Assembly: GCA_028823855.1 (NCBI GenBank)
Contig: JAPPFL010000017.1
Location: 1 to 41,773, forward strand
DNA: 41,773 nt
Direction: 5' to 3'
Source: Albidovulum sp.
GTDB lineage: Bacteria > Pseudomonadota > Alphaproteobacteria > Rhodobacterales > Rhodobacteraceae
The position numbers were made by a program, and so were the translations under genes. The number at the start of each line of letters is the position of its first letter. Position 1 is the first letter of the stretch. Of this stretch, positions 27,738 through 36,689 are shown in pieces. The notes beneath the pieces were generated by a model that saw nothing but the letters and a program-made list of their open reading frames with translations, did no database searches and had not been told where the DNA came from.

Positions 27738-27798
27738 TTCCCGGCCTTGGGCGAAGCAGCGGTCGGCATGTCCCGGAACATCGTTGAACAGAGTCCGG

Positions 27799-28782
27799 CT
27801 AGCGCCCGTCCGCGATCGAAAGGCAATCCACGAACGATGCAGCCAAGTTGCGCATCATCGTAAAGTAAAGCTCCGGCCCGTCTTCAACATCCACGCCCAG
27901 CGGATCAAGCGTTCCGGAACCGATATCGGTACCCTCGATGATGGTGGCGATCAGCCCCTGATCGAAATGCGGCTCGGAGAAAACGCAGACCACGCCTAGG
28001 TCGCGAATTTTCTTCCTCAGCTCCCGAATGCGCTTGACGCCCGGAGAACGCTCCTTGCCGACAACGGCGGAGCCGACTGGCGCCAATCCGAAGCGATCCT
28101 CGAAATAGCGGTAGGAATCGTGGAAAACGATATACGGCTTGTCGCCGACCGATTTCACTTGCGATGCAACGTCCTCGGCGAGGTCCTCGAGCCGGCCCAG
28201 AAGATCTTGGGCGTTTCCCTGGTAAAGAGCCGCGTTCGCGGGATCGATCGCCGCCAGCGTCTCGGCGATCATATGAGCCATGGCCGCAGCGTTGACCGGA
28301 TCCGACCAGACATGCAAGTCGAATGAACCGTCCGCGTTTTCTTCTCCGTGGTCGTGATGCCCGTGAACGCCGTGATGATGATCCATGTCGTGTTCAAATG
28401 CGCCGCCTTCGCGCCACGGCCTGCGAACCAGGCTCTCCGCGTTGGAAAGCTCAACGACGCGGGCGCCTCTGGCGAGGATTTCGACAGGCTTGACTAGCGT
28501 CAGCTCCATTCGCTTGTCGATAAGGAAAATTACGTCCGCTTTTTCAAGCACGGAGGCATCGGACGGGCGAAGACTGAAATCGTGATGCGATCCGGCGCCG
28601 CGCATCAGCAGGTGCGGTTCGCCCGCACCCTCCATTACCGCGCTGACAATCGAATGCACCGGTTTTATCGAGGCGGCGACCCGGACGTTTGCCTCCGCGG
28701 CCGCTTGGCCGAAAAAGAATATGCTCAGAAGGATCAAGGCGGCGGCGGGCGACTTCATGCGCATCAGGATTGAATTGGCCAT
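27799..28782 (-). CDS. znuA: Zinc ABC transporter substrate-binding protein (ZnuA type)
   Basis: A 327-residue periplasmic metal-binding protein of cluster 9. Signal peptide to about residue 30 (ALILLSIFFFGQAAAEA). Metal-site histidines appear at KPVHSIV (His43), the GSHHDF site near 65-68, and FDLHVWSDP (His157) after a His-rich loop at 131-145 (HDMDHHHGVHGHHDH), typical of zinc rather than manganese proteins. An Asp or Glu towards the C-terminus completes the set. First gene of the zinc locus. I found no clear Zur box upstream, although zinc repression would be expected. Confidence 0.93.
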   Translation of the reverse strand: MANSILMRMKSPAAALILLSIFFFGQAAAEANVRVAASIKPVHSIVSAVMEGAGEPHLLMRGAGSHHDFSLRPSDASVLEKADVIFLIDKRMELTLVKPVEILARGARVVELSNAESLVRRPWREGGAFEHDMDHHHGVHGHHDHGEENADGSFDLHVWSDPVNAAAMAHMIAETLAAIDPANAALYQGNAQDLLGRLEDLAEDVASQVKSVGDKPYIVFHDSYRYFEDRFGLAPVGSAVVGKERSPGVKRIRELRKKIRDLGVVCVFSEPHFDQGLIATIIEGTDIGSGTLDPLGVDVEDGPELYFTMMRNLAASFVDCLSIADGR

Positions 28783-29720
28783 ATTTTCCGTCTCAGGTCA
28801 TGCCGTCCGGATTGCAAGTATTTTCGAATGGAAATCAAAAAGCAACAGAAATGTCCCAGGCGCTGAAATTCAATCGGCATCTATACGCTATCGGAATAAA
28901 ACAGCGGCTCCCTTGCGCCGATTGGCGCTAGCTTGGTTCATAATCGACCGGTCTACAAACCCCGATTCAGCTTTTTCCTACTGTCGCGCCTACTAGTTGC
29001 CGCTCGGAATCCGACGGGCATTCCGCCTAGCAGCATTTGGTCGACCACGTCTGCAAGATGTTGAATCCAGAAATGCGGTCGGCATCGACAATGCGGAAAA
29101 ACACACGGCATCAACGACATTGCCGCGACGCCGAAACCTTTTACGCCGACATCGGTCATTGGCCAGGTTTTTAAAACTCTAGAAGCAACGGTCCCGCTGC
29201 GCCTTCGGTTTTGGTTTTCAAGAGGCGACCCCGCTCGTCTCGCGGAAATTCCTGAGCGAGCGCGAACAACTTGAGCAAACTGATACTATCGACCGCTGCG
29301 TATAATGCGTCGGTTTCCGATCGAACGGCCTCATGCCAAGTTACGCCTCCTTCCGTTCGACTATTTGGAAGAGTTTTGAGAATGGACTCTTTTCCCGCGG
29401 AATTTGGCTGCCAAAGAAATTCGCCCGCCGCCGGCTCCTATGTCAAATCTGTCCGTATACGGAGGCGAGTCTCTTGCACGGTCGCAGGTTTACTTTGCGA
29501 CACATCGGACAGCGTGTCGAGGCTTTTGATTCCCTTAACGCCGGGACGACGCAATCCGTAGTAGCGCCCGGGAGCAGGATAGGCATCCCGACCGATTTTT
29601 TGAGCTACGCGCAACCGCTTGTCATGAGAATTCCGGATGCGCGCGAGCCGGGCGCGTCTCGGAATGGACAGAAATCATGCGTATATTCAGCGTTTGAACT
29701 GCCATTTTCCTGTAACCGCC
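28783..29720. other. Mixed intergenic region with unassigned remnants
   Basis: About 940 bases upstream of znuA on one side and of the AbiE remnant on the other. It holds the znuA promoter side and some decayed coding text. On the minus strand a frame near 29200-29390 reads WHEAVRSETDALYAAVDSIS then LLKLFALAQEFPRDERGRLL, looking like real helical protein. Another near 29420-29450 reads FDIGAGGGRISLAAKF, resembling a methyltransferase motif, but neither can be assigned. No intact gene, RNA gene or repeat found. Confidence 0.35.
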
Positions 29721-30222
29721 ATGAAATCGATCGAAGCGATGAAGACGCTCCTGGAACGGGACACTCAGGGAAGATCCGTTTTCTCCTTCGCAGATCCGTG
29801 TCCAATTTTCCCGCATCGTTCCGAAAAGACCTTAACTGACGGTCTCCGCCGCCTGGCGCGGCAACGCAATCTCGAAAGAGCCGAAAGAGGAGCCTACGCG
29901 AACCCGCCGGCGCGCTCGAGAACCTATCCGCTTGAGCGTATCGCCGCAACTCCGAGAAGGGGCGCTTACAGCTACGTGAGCCTAGAAACTGCCTATGCGA
30001 CTATGGAATTAACTCTCGGCGTGCTTTCGCCTGCATCGCGGAGACGGCCGGTGGCGGAATGGCCATTTCCTTGCGCCCTACCGTTCAATAGAGTTTCGGC
30101 GCGCTACTCGCTTTAATTTTGCAATCCTGGACGGAACCGTAGGCGTCGGCCGTCCATTACGGATGGCTCGGCAGCGCTTGGCGCTGGAATCGATCGAGAC
30201 GGAAACGGGGAAGACGAACTGA
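29721..30222 (+). pseudogene. AbiEi-type antitoxin, decayed
   Basis: The frame from the ATG at 29721 (MKSIEAMKTLLERDTQG) matches AbiEi antitoxins of type IV toxin-antitoxin systems: SVFSFADPCPIFPHRSEKTL (winged-helix region), GLRRLARQRNLERAERGAYA, then TYPLERIAATPRRGAYSYVS and LETAYATMEL. After about 30040 the frame drifts, the frame stops at 30114-30116, and continuation text (RMARQRLALESIE) appears in another frame up to 30222. Intact AbiEi represses the operon and blocks the toxin. Only the DNA-binding first two thirds are recognisable, so function is doubtful. The AbiEii remnant follows directly. Confidence 0.75.
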
Positions 30223-31091
30223 AGCGTACCGAATTCAGGGAACGCACGCAGCGGGCCAAGAGTTCGCCTGGGTTAGGAAAGCTCCAGCGAGTCGTCGAAA
30301 TGGAAATCCTCGATTACGACATCTTTAACGAACTTGTCCGCGCCGGACTCCTTGCAGATTTGGAATTCCAGGGCGGAACTGCGCTGCGATTCTGCCGCGG
30401 CGGCGAATGGCTGAGCGAGGATTCGGGCTATCGCGCCGACGCCGATCTCTCGGTCGACTAGGCATCGCAGACGGCTCGAATAGCACGGGAGAATAATTAA
30501 AGCCGATAAGAGCCGCGGGTTCGAGTCGGCCTGCCAAAAACTCGGGATGGCCGGAATATTCGCTTTTTCCGTTCGCGGATCCGGCCGGAAACCGAGCCGG
30601 GGCATTCGGAACTTCCCGGGAAGCGGATCAAACTCTAAATTGCCAATGTCCCGTCAAACTGGAACGAGCCGCGCGCGCTTTCGCGAACAAATTAAATTAT
30701 GCTTCACGGATATGCAGATAACCCACTCTACGTCGAGACACGCAGAGGGATCCTGGCGGATGAGCTCGTCTCCTTTCACGCGACCTCGGCGACCTAAGTG
30801 CGCTGGCGAGATATAGGGGACATGCGCCGGTTGCGCAGAAGAGGAGTCGGCGTTGATGCATCCTTGGTCCGTTCAAAAGCGGGATACTATCGAATCGAAG
30901 AGTGCAAAGAGCTTCTCGACGCGGAAATCGAACAAACGCCGGAACTTGCAGGGTTCGGGGGAATCTCAACGGCACTTAACGAATTATTGGCGCCGGACAC
31001 AGCCGAACGTATTCTCCAATGCAAAGACTGTCCGGGTGCCTTCGCCATCGAATTCAGGGAACCGCTCATCGATTTGCAGCGTGAATTGTAG
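30219..31091 (+). pseudogene. AbiEii-type nucleotidyltransferase toxin, decayed
   Basis: Plus-strand pieces in order: LQRVVEMEILDYDIFNELVR, LADLEFQGGTALRFCRGGEW (the nucleotidyltransferase GG-T and Ser-Glu-Asp region, here SEDSGYRADADLS), a stop, then IANVPSNWNEPRALSR (about 30640-30690), then YADNPLYVETRRGILADELV, stop, and VRWRDIGDMRRLRRRGVGVD to the end at 31091. These match the order of AbiEii/AbiGii proteins. The toxin normally blocks growth by modifying RNA targets when AbiEi is lost, and defends against phage. At least three in-frame stops make it inactive. Confidence 0.8.
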
Positions 31092-31573
31092 CCGTATCGC
31101 GGCAAGAATCGGAATGGACGGGTGAGAGCATTCGTACGGCCGTCGTCGCGCCGAACGCGGGAACGCCATAATTCCCGGGCCTCTCAATACTTGTCTCGAG
31201 GACTTATACCCGCTTCGAATTCGTAGTGCTCCGCAGCAATTGCGGAAAGATCATCTGAGCCGCGAAAGCATGCCGGACAAGCCGCCTAACGGAAAATCGC
31301 TTCTGCGCGCAGACCAGCATCTGCGAAATATTTCTCGCTAGCTTCGCCGGCGCGTCCGCGGCGCTTGGCAGGGATCCGGGCGAATCTTGACTGGCTCCGA
31401 ATTCTTTCCGGAAACGAAGTGCGCCCGGCGCCGACCTGAATAATATCGGATTCAGGACCATCTCGAATGTCCGGCTCTTTTCCGCAGGAACATGCCGCGG
31501 GCGGATTGCGTCTTCACGTGTTCATTCGGCGCTGGTTTTGCGTTAATTCGCGGGAAATCGACAAGGAGGCGAA
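31092..31573. other. Upstream region of the ion channel gene
   Basis: About 480 bases. A minus-strand frame at 31204-31461 has no ribosome site or motif. The stretch just before 31574 carries AGGAGG for the channel gene. I see nothing else assignable. Confidence 0.4.
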
Positions 31574-32416
31574 ATGAGCAATTCCGGCATGCCAGAAACT
31601 GGCGATTCCGCATTCCCGATCCGGCACCTCAGGAAATTCGCGGAATCAAGGATGTTCAACGGTGCGATAACCTGCGTAATTCTGGCCAATTCGATAATCG
31701 TAGGGCTGCATACTTCTCGGGCGCTAGCTGATTCCTTCGGTTATTGGTTCGAATTGACGAACCAGCTCATTCTTTACGTTTTCATTGTTGAAGCCCTGGT
31801 AAAGATCTTTGCCAACTATCCGCGCATGGAGAATTACTTCAGGAATGGATGGAACGTCTTCGACTTTTCAATAATCCTCGTGTGCTTGCTAACCAGTTTC
31901 GCCGAACTTGCGACCGTCGCGCGCCTTTTGCGGCTTTTACGCCTGCTGCGTCTGGCTTCCGCGCTTCCGGAACTTGGAATCATCGTGTCAACGCTGATCC
32001 GGTCCTTTCCAAGCATGTTCAATATAGTTCTGCTGATCTCAATCATATTCTACGTCTACGGCGTCGCCGGATGCTTCCTGTTTCGCGATGCCGACCCCGT
32101 AAACTGGAGCACTCTCGGCATTTCGATTCTCACTCTATTCCGCATCGTTACCCTGGAAGGCTGGACCGATATCATGGATGCCTCAATGCAAGCGCACGGA
32201 TGGGCGTGGATTTATTACGTCAGCTTTATCGTCATCGGCACCTTCGTGGTCGTAAACCTGTTCATCGCTGCCGTCGTCAACAATCTCGAGGAAGTGAAAA
32301 AGGAACGGCAAAGAGACTCGCGGGATCCGCCAAGCCAAGAAGAAATTTTGGAAGAGCTTTCACGAACGCAGCAGGCGCTTGCACGATTGCAAGAGAGGCT
32401 CGACGCAAGGAATTGA
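31574..32416 (+). CDS. One-domain voltage-gated cation channel (BacNav/BacCav type)
   Basis: A 280-residue inner membrane protein with the six-helix ion transport fold that assembles as a tetramer. S1 near 29-47, S2 near 60-80, S3 near 95-112, and S4 with four Arg at 117, 120, 123 and 126, each three residues apart. S5 lies near 145-168. The pore loop and selectivity filter are LFRIVTLEGWTDIMD, filter TLEGWTD at 193-199, S6 near 210-235 with FVVVNLFIAAVVNN, and a C-terminal coiled coil at about 256-278. The filter has Gly at position 4 where bacterial Na channels have Ser (TLESW). The same EGWTD occurs in repeat I of vertebrate Cav channels. AGGAGG lies just upstream of the start. Confidence 0.9.
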   Translation: MSNSGMPETGDSAFPIRHLRKFAESRMFNGAITCVILANSIIVGLHTSRALADSFGYWFELTNQLILYVFIVEALVKIFANYPRMENYFRNGWNVFDFSIILVCLLTSFAELATVARLLRLLRLLRLASALPELGIIVSTLIRSFPSMFNIVLLISIIFYVYGVAGCFLFRDADPVNWSTLGISILTLFRIVTLEGWTDIMDASMQAHGWAWIYYVSFIVIGTFVVVNLFIAAVVNNLEEVKKERQRDSRDPPSQEEILEELSRTQQALARLQERLDARN

Positions 32417-32579
32417 ATGCGCTCGCTAAGGTTTTCGCCTTGAACGGATTGATTCGATAAAATAATTCGGGACCCTCCAAATCCTGCCGGCTGGCGCAAA
32501 GATTCGAACGCGAACCCGAACACGTGGAGCCGTTGGCGCAAGTTCCGGGTTATTCCCGATTGAATTCTGGCATTCGACG

Positions 32580-33689
32580 CTAGACTCTGTATTTCTCAAG
32601 CAATCCGATGTCCGGATCAGTACCGAGTCCGGGAGCGCCCGGCGCGCGGACATGTCCGTTTTCTGCGCGAATAGGCTTTCGAACGATATCTTCGGCAAGA
32701 TATTGGCATGTAACGCTGACGCCCCAATCGAGCTGCGGCAATGCGGCGGAAAGATGCGCGATCGCCGCGCTCGCTATGGAAGTCTCGGCGATTTTTCCCG
32801 CCAAGTTCACTTTCATTCCGAGCTGCTCCATCAATTGCCCGGCTTCCATTACTCCGAAAAGCCCGGCGAGCTTTATGGGCTTCAGGCTGCCTCCCATGGC
32901 GGCGCGTTTCTCGTGATGATGGCGAATGTCTTCGATATCGTGAATTCCCTCGTCAGCGCCAAGTGGAACGTCGCTGGCGCTTGCGGCCGCGGCCATGCCC
33001 AATATGTCGCGCCCATCCGTGAGCTGCTCCATGAAATCCAGCCCCGCCTCCTTAGCTCCCTTGGCGAACTCGATCGCTTCGGCGACCGTAAATCCTTGAT
33101 TTGCATCCGCTGAAATCTGCGCTTCCGCGCCAAGGGCGGACCGTATGGATCTGCAGCGCTCCAGATCGGTCGACGGATCGTTGACTCCTACTTTGACCTT
33201 GAAGCATCGGCAGCCCATGCTTGCGTGAAGTCTTGCGTTGGATTCTTCCTCTTCAAGGCTGCCTCCCGCGACCATGGCAAGCGCCGGCGCCAGGTCGCGC
33301 TTCTTTCCGCCAAGCAGGTCGAAAACCGGGCGCCTTGCCGCCTTTCCCCACAGATCGAGAAGCGCGATTTCAATCGCGGCCTTCGGCCCGGAATTGCCGT
33401 GCAACCGACTTCGTAAAACCGCGGGCAGTTTTTGAACTTCGCTGAAATCTCCGAATTCGCGGCCGACGAGGCTCGACCCCATGAATTTCGCGGCGGCAAC
33501 CATGCCCTCGGGTAGCTCGCCCGTCATGGCCGGCGCCGATGCCGCTTCGCCCCAGCCGACTCGCCCCTCGACATCGGCAATGCGCACGACGAGGTTTTTC
33601 GCGCTGCTCACAATGCCCCCGGCCATTCTGACGGGCTTGGCCAAGGGGACGGAAATGGCGAAAGCGTCAAAGTCCCCGATTCTCAACAT
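32580..33689 (-). CDS. Enolase-superfamily enzyme, muconate-lactonizing (MLE) subgroup
   Basis: A 369-residue cytosolic enzyme with an N-terminal capping domain and a modified TIM barrel. Visible barrel residues: KVKVG (Lys164, Lys166), metal ligands Asp195 (DANQG), Glu221 (MEQ) and Asp246-Glu247 (ADEG), and the opposite base region LKPIK (Lys270, Lys273). The Lys pairs on both sides fit the MLE subgroup (cycloisomerases, dipeptide epimerases, acylamino acid racemases), not the mandelate racemase His-Asp type. It would abstract an alpha proton of a carboxylate. It is divergent from an amidohydrolase gene at 34128, suggesting a shared pathway. Substrate not predictable. Confidence 0.88.
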   Translation of the reverse strand: MLRIGDFDAFAISVPLAKPVRMAGGIVSSAKNLVVRIADVEGRVGWGEAASAPAMTGELPEGMVAAAKFMGSSLVGREFGDFSEVQKLPAVLRSRLHGNSGPKAAIEIALLDLWGKAARRPVFDLLGGKKRDLAPALAMVAGGSLEEEESNARLHASMGCRCFKVKVGVNDPSTDLERCRSIRSALGAEAQISADANQGFTVAEAIEFAKGAKEAGLDFMEQLTDGRDILGMAAAASASDVPLGADEGIHDIEDIRHHHEKRAAMGGSLKPIKLAGLFGVMEAGQLMEQLGMKVNLAGKIAETSIASAAIAHLSAALPQLDWGVSVTCQYLAEDIVRKPIRAENGHVRAPGAPGLGTDPDIGLLEKYRV

Positions 33690-34127
33690 CGTCGAATATT
33701 TCCTCTCGTCGGCATAAGTTGCCGCGAATACGGCTACCGGAATGCGATATCCAAAGCAAATCCTCTAATCGCGGCTACGCCGTTCGCGAGACTAGATTCG
33801 AAAAGTACTGCCAGGTCGGCGCGAACGCCCCTAAATCGACAAGGGAGAAACCCAGCCTAATCAGTAGATCGAACGCATCATTCTCCAATTCCGCATTTCG
33901 ACTCAAGCCGAGCGAGAGCGGCGTACTGATTGAAAGGACGGAAATCTCGAACGCCGTCGCTGCCCTCGTCCGCCGCGGAAAAGAGACTCGCGTCGGCGGC
34001 ATCGGTGCCGTATTTGCAAGCGGCGCTGCCAAAGCCGAACGCGAACGCCGGGAAAAGCCTTCGAGAAATTGGTTGACTCCGCCCGGACGCTGTTCGCTAT
34101 TTAGCATGCCCAAATGCGGAGCAAGAC
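33690..34127. other. Divergent intergenic region with a possible minus-strand remnant
   Basis: About 440 bases between two divergent enzyme genes, so promoters should lie here. A minus-strand frame ending near 33775 reads NAELENDAFDLLIRLGFSLV then DLGAFAPTWQYFSNL with coding-like third positions. It vaguely resembles the C-terminus of NADP-binding reductases, but this is a guess. No RNA gene or repeat seen. Confidence 0.35.
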
Positions 34128-35018
34128 ATGCCTGAACAAACTAATATCCCCGATTGCATCCCGCCCGACAGGCACCCCAGGAAACCGAATACAACGCTTC
34201 CGGCGGGTTCGATCGACACCCATGTCCATGTTTTCGATAGCCGCTATCCGCTTTCGCCGGCACGAGGCTATAATCCGCCGGATTCAACTCTCGACGATCT
34301 GACGCATTTGCATTCGACGCTCGGAATCGACCGGGTCGTGTTCACTCAGCCCTCCGTCTACGGAACCGACAACCGGGCTATCGAAGATGGCGTCGCTTCG
34401 CTTAACGCCGACAAACCGGATCGCGCGCGCATGGTTGTTTCGGCGGGAAAGGACGTATCGGAAGCCGAAATTGCCGGCTGGGACGCTCGAGGCGGACGCG
34501 GAATTCGCTTGAATTTGGACAACAAGGGCGGCATGCCCTTGAAATTGAATGAGATCGTCGATCTGGTCGCCAAGCTCAAGCCCTTCGGCTGGCATTTGGA
34601 ATGGCTCTTCCCGGGTTGCCAGATCGTCGAACTGATGCCGATTCTGAGCAGTACCGGCATTCGGCAATCCATTGGACATTTCGCCTACCAGCCCGCCTCT
34701 GCCGGAATCGGTTCGCGGGGCTTCCAAGCGCTTCTCGAACTTGTTCGAGAAGGCCGCACCTGGGTGAAAATCTCGGGGGCGAACAGAGTTTCGGCGACCG
34801 ACCTTCCTCCCTACGATGATGTCGAGCCGATGGTTCATGCACTAATCGAGGTCGCCGCCGACAGGATCATGTGGGGAACCGATTGGCCGCATCCAAACAA
34901 ATTCGAAGTCAATCCGAACGACGGAGATCTCGTGGATGCCTTTGGCGAATGGGTTCGGGACGACGAACTGAGAGCGAAAATCATGGTCGGCAATCCTGAA
35001 GCCTTCTACCGCTTCTGA
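34128..35018 (+). CDS. COG3618-type amidohydrolase (lactonase-like)
   Basis: A 296-residue TIM-barrel hydrolase of the amidohydrolase superfamily. The metal-binding HxH of strand 1 is seen in SIDTHVHVFD (His32, His34). GIDRVVFTQPSVYGTDN and MWGTDWPHPN (with the catalytic Asp of strand 8) are marks of the 2-pyrone-4,6-dicarboxylate lactonase/D-galactarolactone isomerase group. Such enzymes hydrolyse or isomerise lactones. GGAG lies seven bases before the ATG. It is divergent to the MLE-subgroup enzyme, and cycloisomerase-lactonase pairs are biochemically sensible. Substrate unknown. Confidence 0.88.
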   Translation: MPEQTNIPDCIPPDRHPRKPNTTLPAGSIDTHVHVFDSRYPLSPARGYNPPDSTLDDLTHLHSTLGIDRVVFTQPSVYGTDNRAIEDGVASLNADKPDRARMVVSAGKDVSEAEIAGWDARGGRGIRLNLDNKGGMPLKLNEIVDLVAKLKPFGWHLEWLFPGCQIVELMPILSSTGIRQSIGHFAYQPASAGIGSRGFQALLELVREGRTWVKISGANRVSATDLPPYDDVEPMVHALIEVAADRIMWGTDWPHPNKFEVNPNDGDLVDAFGEWVRDDELRAKIMVGNPEAFYRF

Positions 35019-35618
35019 ATTCCTTACGGAACGGCAGCTTTTCATTTCAGGAATCGGCTTTCTTCTAGCGGCGCGAATGCCTTTCGCGCTGCAAGTTCCG
35101 CGCTCCGCTAAATGTCAGCGCCTGCGATCGGATGAACGCAGGCGGATACTTGGCCGATCCTGTCAGAATTCGACTTGTGAAACCCTAACCAACTTGTCCC
35201 AGCCATTGCGAATACAATCAAAGCGAGATTTAATTCGACGACATTGAATCACGCATGCGACGACGCTGCGATGGCAAGAGCTGCGCCCGCAGATCGAGCG
35301 GTTCTTCCGCGCACTGATGGTCTGATCGCGAATTGTGAACCCGCGTCTCGACGAAACCGACGACCTGAGGAAGCGCCTCGCCTTCAACGCGAACACGGCC
35401 TTCCGGGTTCTGATTCTCGCCCTGCTGGCGAAAGAAAGGCCGGGCGATCCGGCGCGGCTGCGCGTCGAGCAGGACGACATTAACTTGGTCTGCGCAACCG
35501 CCCCGGGACGCGGCAACGAGGAGCACCTGCGCCTCCGCGTTGTTTGGTGTCGGAGTTCCGGCAAGACGGGCCAGCTCCAGCGGTCCAGCCCGCTGGAAGG
35601 AAGCGCATCCGTCCGCAT
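35019..35618. other. Intergenic region with an unrecognised remnant
   Basis: About 600 bases between the amidohydrolase and ureohydrolase genes, which end towards each other. A plus-strand frame (about 35260-35706) reads LRWQELRPQIERFFRALMV, stop, then RLDETDDLRKRLAFNANTAF and other charged text that could be a transposase or phage-type remnant. I cannot name it. No hairpin with a T-run could be recognised for either gene. Confidence 0.3.
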
Positions 35619-36608
35619 TCATGCCGCCATTCCATTCCTCACGTTTTCGGCGATCATTGAAATCATCTCGTACATGATCGCTGCGGCTGTCAGGGCGGTG
35701 ATTTGATTGGGGCTGTCCTTGGTCGGCATCATGCAAACGATATCGCCGCCCACGATGTTCATGCCTCGCACCGCGTGCAGCAGCGCCACGGCCTCGTCGA
35801 TGTCAAAACCCTTTTCGGCCGGCTCCAGATTCGACACCGCGGGCGCAACGGACGGATCCATACAGTCGAGGTCGAAAGTGATGTAGACTGGCCGTTCGGC
35901 CATGACTTCGCGGATTTGCGCCACCACGTCGTCGACACCGCGCTTGCGAAATTCCTTCATCGTGACCACGTTGTAGCCGTAGTCGTAGGACGGCTGCAGC
36001 CAGTCCAGCGTGCGGGCATGGCCGCGCAGGCCGATCTGCATGGAATGATGCGGATCCGCATTGCCTTGATCGACCAGGTACGCGCCCCAATGGGCAGCTG
36101 ACTTCCTGGCCCCGAGAAAGTGATCGACCTTTGTGAATACATCGGTATGGGCATCGAGATGGAGAAAGCGGACGGGCTCGCCGCCGGCGAGCTTGCCGCG
36201 CCCGAGCGCCTGCACGATCCCGCCGGTAATCGAGTGATCGCCGCCGATCGAGACCGGCCGGGCGCCGGCCGCGTCGATGTCCCGATAGAATCGGGTGATT
36301 TGCTCGATGCAGGCTTCATTGTCATTGGCGCGCGGGAAGGGCACGTCGCCCGCATCCACGATCCTGGCCGCCTCCCAGGGGTTCAGCTGAAATCCCCCGT
36401 GCACGCGCCGCGCGACCGAAGACACGTTTCGCAAGGCCCGAGGCCCAAGATGCTGATCTCGCTCCGTCGTGCCGTTTCCCGTGGAATGCGGCACGCCGAC
36501 CAAGGCGATATCCGCGCCTTCGGGACCTTCGTTCGGGCAGCGGAACAATGTTGGAATGCCCCACCAGTACAGGTTTTCCATCATGGATGCGAGATGTTCG
36601 TCGGACAT
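35619..36608 (-). CDS. Agmatinase/ureohydrolase family protein
   Basis: A 329-residue cytosolic binuclear Mn enzyme of the arginase/agmatinase superfamily. Metal-binding signatures are intact: GGDHS (122-126), DAHTD (152-156) and DLDCMD (246-251). It hydrolyses a guanidino group to urea and an amine. After DLDCMDPSVAP the usual agmatinase GT(G)TP turn is replaced by AVSNLEP, and a Cys follows the second Asp, so the substrate may not be agmatine; other guanidino acids or guanidinium are possible. The ATG at 36608 has a GAAGGAAA ribosome site; a start at 36644 is less likely. It follows proW by 81 bases on the same strand, forming the last gene of the importer operon. Confidence 0.9.
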   Translation of the reverse strand: MSDEHLASMMENLYWWGIPTLFRCPNEGPEGADIALVGVPHSTGNGTTERDQHLGPRALRNVSSVARRVHGGFQLNPWEAARIVDAGDVPFPRANDNEACIEQITRFYRDIDAAGARPVSIGGDHSITGGIVQALGRGKLAGGEPVRFLHLDAHTDVFTKVDHFLGARKSAAHWGAYLVDQGNADPHHSMQIGLRGHARTLDWLQPSYDYGYNVVTMKEFRKRGVDDVVAQIREVMAERPVYITFDLDCMDPSVAPAVSNLEPAEKGFDIDEAVALLHAVRGMNIVGGDIVCMMPTKDSPNQITALTAAAIMYEMISMIAENVRNGMAA

Positions 36609-36689
36609 TTTCCTTCTTTCGAGGTTTGATGCATGCCGCCGCATTGCCAGTCCGGCGCGCCGGAGCAGCCGGACCGGCGCGGGCTGCGA

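Noticed and set aside
30505-30535. tRNA T-loop-like GGTTCGAGTC
   Set aside because: No matching acceptor stem, D arm or anticodon arm upstream. The bases lie inside the AbiEii remnant, where the coding text explains them.
32580-35018. Galactarolactone cycloisomerase and isomerase pair
   Set aside because: The enolase-superfamily enzyme has the Lys dyads of the MLE subgroup, while the known cycloisomerase is of the mandelate racemase subgroup, so I did not assign this pathway.
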